Below, piece after piece: positions 58,506 to 64,000 of a DNA stretch of 64,000 nt. The notes beneath the pieces were generated by a model. That model did not search any database. It had not been told where the DNA came from and saw nothing but the letters and a program-made list of their open reading frames with translations. Location of the stretch: assembly GCF_901482695.1 (NCBI RefSeq), contig NZ_LR590484.1, positions 2,666,001-2,730,000 on the forward strand. Reading direction: 5' to 3'. The DNA comes from Sphingobacterium thalpophilum (lineage in GTDB: Bacteria; Bacteroidota; Bacteroidia; Sphingobacteriales; Sphingobacteriaceae). The position numbers and the translations under genes are program-made. The stretch's first letter is position 1. Every line of letters starts with the position of its first letter.

Positions 58506-59264
58506 ATGATTCAAATAGAAGATATTTATAAGTCATTTGGCGATAATCACGTTCTGAAGGGAATCAGTGCAAATTTTGAACCCGGAAAGGTGAGCCTGAT
58601 TATCGGCGGATCCGGATCCGGCAAAAGCACTTTGCTAAAGTGCATCGTTGGCTTACATCATCCGGAAAAAGGCAGGGTCCTTTTCGATGGTCAGGATTTT
58701 ACTCGCATGAATTTTGAAGAGCGTGTCCCCATCCGTAAGGAAATTGGTATGCTTTTCCAAAATTCAGCGCTTTTTGATTCGATGACTGTCGAACAGAATA
58801 TCATGTTTTCTCTGGACATGTTTACAGATATGTCCAAATCGGAAAAATTGGACCGGGCGAATCATTGTCTGGAACAAGTGAACCTGGAAGGACGTAATAA
58901 GCTGTACCCGGCAGAGCTTTCAGGAGGAATGAAAAAGCGTGTCGGTATTGCCCGCGCCATCAGCATGAACCCCAAATATCTTTTTTGTGATGAGCCCAAC
59001 TCAGGATTAGACCCCGAGACGTCTATCGTCATTGACGAGCTGATACTAAAAATTACCCAGGAACTTAATTGTACGACGGTCGTAGTGACGCATGACATGA
59101 ATTCGGTAATGGGTATTGGGGAGTATATTTTGTTCTTATATAAAGGGCAAAAGTTCTGGGAAGGATCCAATAAGGATATGATGCGGTCTGATGTAGAGGA
59201 GCTGAATAATTTTGTTTTTGCGAGTCCTTTAATGAAGAGCGCAAAAGCTTCTTTAGGTGAATAA
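58506..59264 (+). CDS. mlaF: MlaF-like ABC transporter ATPase
   Basis: 252 residues. Walker A GGSGSGKST (~36-44), Q-loop GMLFQNSALFDSMTVEQN, signature LSGGMKKRVGIARA, Walker B YLFCDEPNSGLDPETS (Asn in place of the usual Thr) and H-loop VTHDMNS are all intact. It energises the MlaE permease. The tail LMKSAKASLGE is short. Co-transcribed with mlaE (9-bp gap). Confidence 0.93.
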   Translation: MIQIEDIYKSFGDNHVLKGISANFEPGKVSLIIGGSGSGKSTLLKCIVGLHHPEKGRVLFDGQDFTRMNFEERVPIRKEIGMLFQNSALFDSMTVEQNIMFSLDMFTDMSKSEKLDRANHCLEQVNLEGRNKLYPAELSGGMKKRVGIARAISMNPKYLFCDEPNSGLDPETSIVIDELILKITQELNCTTVVVTHDMNSVMGIGEYILFLYKGQKFWEGSNKDMMRSDVEELNNFVFASPLMKSAKASLGE

Positions 59265-59328
59265 GGCGAAGGATGGTGTTCCCGATAGCCGCTGTCAGAC
59301 CTATTTAAAAGTAGGGACTGCGGTGAAA

Positions 59329-59360
59329 TTTCAATATCAAGGAAATTTAGCTTAGTTTTG
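59329..59360 (+). promoter_or_regulatory. Candidate promoter of methyltransferase gene
   Basis: TTTC (59329-59332), 20 bp, TAGTTTTG (59353-59360), 11 bp ahead of the TTG start; a short leader is implied. Confidence 0.4.
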
Positions 59361-59370
59361 TCGGAAAAAT

Positions 59371-60276
59371 TTGATTTTGGCAACAACAGATATACAACTA
59401 TTGACGCCACAGCATTGGAAGGACTATGAACTTATTGACTGTGGTGATTTTGAAAAATTGGAACGTTTTGGCGACCTTATTTTGATTCGGCCAGAACCTC
59501 AGGCGGTATGGCCGAAGGCGCTGGGTGATGCGGAATGGAACAAAAGGTACCATATTAAATTCAGGGGACGATCGGCGACTTCGGGTGACTGGCTAAAGAA
59601 AAATCCGAAAATCCAGGACCGCTGGCATATCCAATATAAAAATAATGATGTGGCGATCAAATTTAGACTGGGACTTACATCATTCAAACATGTAGGCATT
59701 TTTCCGGAACAGGCTGTCAACTGGGACTATATTTCAGAGTCTGTACGCTCGTTTAAAACGGAAAATCCCAAAGTACTTAATCTATTTGCTTATACGGGGG
59801 GGGCATCGCTGATTGCAAAGGCTGCGGGAGCAGATACAACTCATGTGGATTCGATCAAACAGGTAGTGACCTGGGCCAATGAAAATATGGAGATTTCCAA
59901 TCTGGATAATATCCGCTGGGTAGTGGAAGATGCGTTGAAATTTGTGAAACGTGAGCTAAAACGTGGCAACCGGTACAATGGAATTATTCTAGACCCACCG
60001 GCATACGGACATGGACCGAAGGGGGAGAAGTGGAAGCTGGAAGATCATATTATGGAAATGATGACCGAAGTTGTTCAATTACTGGACCCAAAGGAGCATT
60101 TCCTGATTTTAAATACCTATTCTCTGGGCTTTTCGTCGGTAATTGTTGAAAATTTAATCAAAACGGCTTTCCCTGCGGTTGAAAACCTGGAAATTGGTGA
60201 GCTATTTTTGCAGGCTACGGCCGGACCAAAATTACCGTTGGGTGTTTTCGGTAAGTTCCGCAAGCTGGCGAAATAA
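59371..60276 (+). CDS. Class I SAM methyltransferase (RlmI-like)
   Basis: 301 residues. No ATG is available: TTG at 59371 or 59377 begins MILATTDIQ or MATTDIQ. GIFPEQAVNWDYI, VLNLFAYTGGASLIAKAAGA (SAM motif I), VDSIKQVVTWANENMEISNL and ILDPPAYGHGPKGEKWKLE (DPPxxG catalytic motif) match the RlmI/RlmK family of 23S rRNA cytosine-C5 methyltransferases, but the PUA domain of RlmI is missing. The target is therefore only suggested. It follows the MlaF gene by 106 bp and ends at a terminator. Confidence 0.87.
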   Translation: MILATTDIQLLTPQHWKDYELIDCGDFEKLERFGDLILIRPEPQAVWPKALGDAEWNKRYHIKFRGRSATSGDWLKKNPKIQDRWHIQYKNNDVAIKFRLGLTSFKHVGIFPEQAVNWDYISESVRSFKTENPKVLNLFAYTGGASLIAKAAGADTTHVDSIKQVVTWANENMEISNLDNIRWVVEDALKFVKRELKRGNRYNGIILDPPAYGHGPKGEKWKLEDHIMEMMTEVVQLLDPKEHFLILNTYSLGFSSVIVENLIKTAFPAVENLEIGELFLQATAGPKLPLGVFGKFRKLAK

Positions 60277-60297
60277 TTTGTGGACCAACATATAGAA

Positions 60298-60344
60298 AAT
60301 AGACGAGCGGGGCCTTGGATAAGTGTCCCGCTCGTCTATTTATA
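60298..60344. terminator. Bidirectional hairpin terminator
   Basis: A perfect 14-bp stem (60298-60311 / 60327-60340) with a 15-nt loop, between the convergent methyltransferase and purU genes. Confidence 0.88.
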
Positions 60345-60362
60345 GAGTTTTCTGATCATTTT

Positions 60363-61205
60363 TTATTCAAAGACGATCGTCTTATAGTCGTTGAGCATGA
60401 CGCGATCTTCGCTCAGTAGACGAATAGCCCTGCTCAATACTGCTTTTTCAATTTCTTTTCCTGCAGTCACCATATCTTTCACAGTATAGGTGTGATTGAC
60501 ATGTCGGACGTCCTGGACGATAATGGGCCCTTCATCGAGCTGGTCAGTTACAAAGTGGGCTGTTGCACCGATAATTTTAACCCCGCGGGCGTGCGCCTGT
60601 TTGTAAGGATTAGCGCCGATAAAAGCCGGCAAAAAGGAATGATGGATGTTGACCAGCTTGTTTTCGAAAGCCGCGACAAAATTGGGGGAGAGAATACGCA
60701 TGAACTTAGCCAGAATGATATAATCGAAACTGTACTGATTGATCTGGTCGATAAGTTTTGTTTCAAATTCGTCTCTGGACAGATTCTCATGAGAGATGTG
60801 GTGGAATGGGATTTCAAATTTTTCTGTAAAGGAACGTAAGCTGTCGTAATTGCCGATGACGGCCTGTACTTCGGCACCCCAGGTTTCGAAATGCTGTCTA
60901 ACCAGGATATCCGCAAGGCAATGATGTTCTTTGGTGACAAGGACAACAATTTTTTTGCGGTTACTTGGGTTGATCTGAATCTGTGCCGAGGGGGGGAGTA
61001 CTTCCGCCAAAGAGTGGGCAAGCTGGGACTGTTCTGCGAATAAACCATTGCATACTACGCGAACAAAAAATTTGTTGGCTTCTTCATCCACATATTCACG
61101 CATGGTGACGATGTTGAGCTGATATTTGGCCAGCGTATTTGATATATTCGCAACCAATCCAACGGCATCTTGACATTGGATCAGAATTAAGGTTTGGTTG
61201 TGCAT
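60363..61205 (-). CDS. purU: Formyltetrahydrofolate deformylase
   Basis: 280 residues. An N-terminal ACT domain (LILIQCQDAVGLVANISNTLAKYQLNIVTMREYVD, ~4-80) is followed by the formyltransferase-like catalytic domain (KIVVLVTKEHHCLADIL..., NIHHSFLPAFIGANPYKQAHARGVKIIGATAHFVTDQLDEGPII) with the conserved Asn/His/Asp. It hydrolyses 10-formyl-THF to formate and THF, balancing one-carbon units. It lies downstream of parE, separated by a hairpin that overlaps the parE stop. Confidence 0.95.
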   Translation of the reverse strand: MHNQTLILIQCQDAVGLVANISNTLAKYQLNIVTMREYVDEEANKFFVRVVCNGLFAEQSQLAHSLAEVLPPSAQIQINPSNRKKIVVLVTKEHHCLADILVRQHFETWGAEVQAVIGNYDSLRSFTEKFEIPFHHISHENLSRDEFETKLIDQINQYSFDYIILAKFMRILSPNFVAAFENKLVNIHHSFLPAFIGANPYKQAHARGVKIIGATAHFVTDQLDEGPIIVQDVRHVNHTYTVKDMVTAGKEIEKAVLSRAIRLLSEDRVMLNDYKTIVFE

Positions 61206-61225
61206 GAAATAGGTTGTCAGTTGAT

Positions 61226-61255
61226 AAAAAGCGGGTTTAAATTAACCCGCTTTTT
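61226..61255 (-). terminator. parE terminator (overlaps stop codon)
   Basis: AAAAAGCGGGTT (61226-61237) / AACCCGCTTTTT (61244-61255), 12 bp with 6-nt loop. The parE stop (61242-61244) lies inside it. It separates parE from purU. Confidence 0.82.
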
Positions 61256-63095
61256 TTGTGAGTTCTTCTTCGAGGTCAACTTCCACGCGGAGATTTTCAA
61301 CAATGTGTTTTTGTCGATCCGGTGTATTTTTGCCCATATAATACTCTAATAATTGTTGAATCTTATTGTCTTTTGACAGGATGACCGGATCTAGACGTAT
61401 GTCTTTTCCGATAAACAGGCCAAATTCGGACGGAGAAATCTCACCAAGCCCTTTAAAGCGCGTGATTTCGGGCTTGCCGCCGAGTTTGCTGATGGCCCGC
61501 TGCCTTTCCTCGTCGGAATAACAGTAGATGGTTTCCTTTTTGTTGCGCACCCTGAATAAGGGGGTCTGTAGGATAGACACATGCCCAGCTTTTACGAGAT
61601 CCGGGAAAAACTGCAGAAAGAAAGTTAGCAGCAAAAGCCGGATATGCATGCCATCAACGTCCGCATCGGTAGCGATTACGATATTATTGTAGCGCAAACC
61701 ATCCAGGCCATCTTCGATATTAAGTGCGTGTTGTAGCAGGTTGAATTCCTCATTCTCATACACAATTTTTTTGGACATGCCGTAGGAGTTTAGCGGTTTT
61801 CCTTTCAAACTGAAAACTGCCTGGGTCTGTACATCCCGCGATTTGGTAATCGATCCGGAGGCCGAATCTCCTTCCGTGATAAACAGTGTGGTTTCTTGAT
61901 TACGTTCGTTTTTGTCGCTAAAGTGAATTTTACAATCACGCAGCTTACGGTTATGTAAGGATGCTTTTTTTGCCCGCTCATTTGCCAGTTTCTTGATGCC
62001 GGCGATATCTTTGCGTTCACGTTCCGACTGCAGAATACGTTTCTGAAGGGCATCTGCTGTAGCAGGGTTTTTGTGCAGATAGTCATCCAGCGCTTTTTTG
62101 ACAAAGTCGTTGATGAAGCCACGTACTGTTGGACCTTCAGGACCTACGCTTTGAGAACCCAGCTTCGTTTTCGTCTGTGATTCGAAAACCGGTTCCTGCA
62201 CTTTGATGGCAATTGCTCCAATAATAGAAGACCGTATATCTGAGGCATCAAATTCTTTTCTATAGAATTCGCGAACCGTCTTTACGATGGCTTCACGAAA
62301 GGCAGCCTGATGCGTACCGCCCTGTGTGGTGTGCTGCCCGTTGACAAAAGAATAATATTCTTCACCATATTGCTGGCCGTGGGTCATAGCGATCTCGATG
62401 TCATCACCCCGCAGGTGAATAATTGGATAGCGCATGGACTCGGCATCGATATTGCGCTCCAGCAGATCTTTCAGACCATGTTCGGAAACGAACTTTTTGT
62501 TATTAAAATTGATGGTTAGACCTGCATTCAGAAAAACATAATTCCAGATCATGTTTTCAACAAATTCAAGTCTGTATTTGTAATTTCTGAAAATCGTGTC
62601 GTCAGGGTAGAATGTTACGGCAGTGCCATTGCGCTGTGTCGTGTCCTTTTGCTCATCACTAATCAGTTCGCCTTTGGAGAATTGCGCAATGCGGGTGATA
62701 TTTTGACGATAAGACTGTACGGTAAACTGGCTGGATAGCGCGTTAACCGCTTTGGTACCGACACCATTCAAGCCAACAGACTTCTGAAACGCCTTACTAT
62801 CATATTTACCCCCGGTATTGATCTTAGAAACAACATCGACCACAGATCCAATTGGAATACCCCGGCCATAATCCCGTACCGAAACCTTATTTTCGTTTAC
62901 CGTAATGTCGATGGTCTTTCCGGCGCCCATCACAAATTCGTCAATCGAGTTGTCGACGACTTCTTTCAATAAAACATAGATGCCATCGTCATAGGCCGAA
63001 CCGTCCCCCAACTTTCCAATGTACATTCCCGGACGAAGGCGGATATGCTCTTTCCAATCCAGGGACCTAATGCTGTCTTCGTTGTATGTACTCAT
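61242..63095 (-). CDS. parE: DNA topoisomerase IV subunit B
   Basis: 617 residues. GHKL ATPase: [55 protein letters not shown]. Transducer domain, then TOPRIM with [13 protein letters not shown] (~405) and [17 protein letters not shown] (metal-binding aspartates). C-terminal [13 protein letters not shown]. The absence of a GyrB-specific insert and the overall length favour ParE over GyrB. The partner parC is not in the window. CAAAAGTA (63119-63126) is a possible minus-strand -7 box. Confidence 0.9.
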   Translation of the reverse strand: MSTYNEDSIRSLDWKEHIRLRPGMYIGKLGDGSAYDDGIYVLLKEVVDNSIDEFVMGAGKTIDITVNENKVSVRDYGRGIPIGSVVDVVSKINTGGKYDSKAFQKSVGLNGVGTKAVNALSSQFTVQSYRQNITRIAQFSKGELISDEQKDTTQRNGTAVTFYPDDTIFRNYKYRLEFVENMIWNYVFLNAGLTINFNNKKFVSEHGLKDLLERNIDAESMRYPIIHLRGDDIEIAMTHGQQYGEEYYSFVNGQHTTQGGTHQAAFREAIVKTVREFYRKEFDASDIRSSIIGAIAIKVQEPVFESQTKTKLGSQSVGPEGPTVRGFINDFVKKALDDYLHKNPATADALQKRILQSERERKDIAGIKKLANERAKKASLHNRKLRDCKIHFSDKNERNQETTLFITEGDSASGSITKSRDVQTQAVFSLKGKPLNSYGMSKKIVYENEEFNLLQHALNIEDGLDGLRYNNIVIATDADVDGMHIRLLLLTFFLQFFPDLVKAGHVSILQTPLFRVRNKKETIYCYSDEERQRAISKLGGKPEITRFKGLGEISPSEFGLFIGKDIRLDPVILSKDNKIQQLLEYYMGKNTPDRQKHIVENLRVEVDLEEELTKKAG

Positions 63096-63511
63096 AAATT
63101 TATGTTGAACTTAGCTAACAAAAGTATAAAAAATAAACCATGATCGGTAGCAGCAAAGACTAAATTTTTTAGATATCGGCTGTTTTTCATCAAATTTGAA
63201 AAATCGTCCATTACTGGGAAATTTTTACAATTAATGTAAGTAATCATAAAGAAAAAATCATGGCATATGACAGCTGCAGGAATGGCAAGGACTAGTATGG
63301 ACCGGAAATTGAGTGGCAGGTTGAGGATATGGGCTAAGCTACGCTTTGGACTAAGCCTGTCGGATAACGAAGAGCAGCGATGTGGAAGGAAAGTTGAGCT
63401 CAAAGAAGGACAGAGCCAAGAATGTGAAAGAGGGCGGGAAGGGAGCAGTACGCAAAAACGGAGGATGTCCGGTTATTCCGGACACCCTTTTGTCGGCGGC
63501 AATAGAAATTT
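63096..63511. other. Gene-free region parE / cupin
   Basis: 416 bp without a credible gene. Short plus-strand frames (from 63267 and 63382) give basic low-complexity products in overlapping frames and are probably spurious. The right part holds the cupin-gene terminator. Confidence 0.5.
63463..63486 (-). terminator. Hairpin terminator of cupin gene
   Basis: TGTCCGG / CCGGACA with a TTATT loop and partly paired flanks, followed on the minus strand by a T-rich stretch (GTTTTTGCG). Confidence 0.65.
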
Positions 63512-64000
63512 TTATCGGCCAAAATCGTCCTGAACGCGTACAATATCGTCTTCATCGGAAGGGTTGTCAGCATCGGTATGCTGCCATATCTCGGCCAAAA
63601 TACCGAATCCGTCCAATCCGATCAGGCGGTGACGCTGTCCTTGGCGCAGACGGATAGTTTCGCCTTCACGTAAGGTTGAAACAACCGATTCCTCATCGGT
63701 ATCCGACACCATAACGCCCACATTTCCCTGGATAACGCGCCAGATTTCAGCACGGCGGTGATGATATTGCCAGGAAAGTCTCTTCTCTGGCGCAACGATC
63801 AGAATTTTTGGACTTAATTTTCCGGAAATTTTTAATTCCTGCACATCCAGCCCTCCGAAATATTCGTTCGCAAACTCCTGCGCCTGTGATTCGTCAATGA
63901 CAAAAAAGCCACCCCAAGGACGGGTAGCATCCGACTTCTCGATGTTGAATCCTTTGGATGTCAACATTTCCTGCACTTTTTCAAATAATGCGGTTTTATC
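63512..64000 (-). CDS. Cupin-domain protein (mannose-6-phosphate isomerase-like), 5'-truncated
   Basis: The frame stays open to the right window edge, so the start is outside; at least 162 residues are visible, beginning DKTALFEKVQEMLTSKGFN. RLSWQYHHRRAEIWRVIQGNVGVMVSD and ETIRLRQGQRHRLIGLDGFGILAEIW carry the two cupin motifs with metal-binding histidines (YHHRRAEIW, GQRHRL). It resembles the C-terminal cupin of GDP-mannose pyrophosphorylase/phosphomannose isomerases and may act on sugar phosphates; the substrate is uncertain. Confidence 0.8.
   Translation of the reverse strand, partial: DKTALFEKVQEMLTSKGFNIEKSDATRPWGGFFVIDESQAQEFANEYFGGLDVQELKISGKLSPKILIVAPEKRLSWQYHHRRAEIWRVIQGNVGVMVSDTDEESVVSTLREGETIRLRQGQRHRLIGLDGFGILAEIWQHTDADNPSDEDDIVRVQDDFGR

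Noticed and set aside
63267..63657. Two small plus-strand ORFs between parE and the cupin gene
   Set aside because: Overlapping frames, basic low-complexity products, and they run over the terminator and antisense to the cupin gene.

Overview
The window is chromosomal DNA from a Bacteroidota bacterium, most likely a Sphingobacterium or close relative (inference from gene content, not a database match). The evidence is as follows. Promoters are of the Bacteroidota type (TTTG, about 20 bp, TAnnTTTG). There is a serine palmitoyltransferase gene for sphingolipids, a type IX secretion sorting-domain protein, a long-form IspG and an HU-CCDC81/SPOR protein. Shine-Dalgarno signals are almost absent, and the genes are moderate in GC. 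I see no CRISPR array, insertion sequence, prophage or integrase; nearly everything looks like core genome.

Layout. 1-9119 (+): an envelope operon of a TPR protein (cut by the window edge), a plug-less TonB-receptor-like barrel, an HU-CCDC81/SPOR membrane protein, ExbB, ExbD and a TonB-family protein, followed by folC. 9236-11035 (-): ansA and a TatD nuclease. 11317-14853 (+): a TolC / HlyD / ABC-2 permease export operon without an ATPase. 14937-19738 (-): FKBP lipoprotein, NrnA-type phosphoesterase and a large membrane-anchored protein with a propeller-like C-terminus. 20064-26156 (+): DUF423 protein, priA, pcm, a membrane-anchored MutS-like ATPase and an acyl-CoA thioesterase; smpB follows on the other strand.

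27072-31498 (+) is a tight five-gene operon that starts with serine palmitoyltransferase and continues with an acyltransferase-like protein, an NAD-dependent epimerase-family protein, a CDP-alcohol phosphatidyltransferase and a GtrA protein. It reads as a sphingolipid (ceramide plus headgroup) pathway. A 1.36-kb gene-free stretch follows, with a cluster of TTAGG/CCTAA words, a strikingly GC-rich block and two tandem rRNA promoters. Then comes a complete rRNA operon: 16S, tRNA-Ile(GAT), tRNA-Ala(TGC), 23S, 5S, with recognisable boxA elements and long processing stems.

38320-51739 holds housekeeping genes in both orientations: radical SAM protein, MazG-like pyrophosphohydrolase, RluB-type pseudouridine synthase with a long charged N-terminus, lytic transglycosylase, lolA, ftsK, GNAT, tyrS, AcpH-like protein, amino-acid permease and rlmF. 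51819-64000 continues with kup, a tiny T9SS-type protein, ispG, a LiaF-like protein, mlaE/mlaF-type lipid transporter genes, an RlmI-like methyltransferase, purU, parE and a cupin gene cut by the right edge. Most convergent gene pairs are separated by strong bidirectional hairpin terminators.

The items most worth following up are the putative one-operon sphingolipid pathway with a variant CDP-alcohol phosphotransferase motif, the architecture upstream of the rRNA operon, the TonB/TPR/SPOR envelope operon, and the stand-alone T9SS sorting-domain protein.
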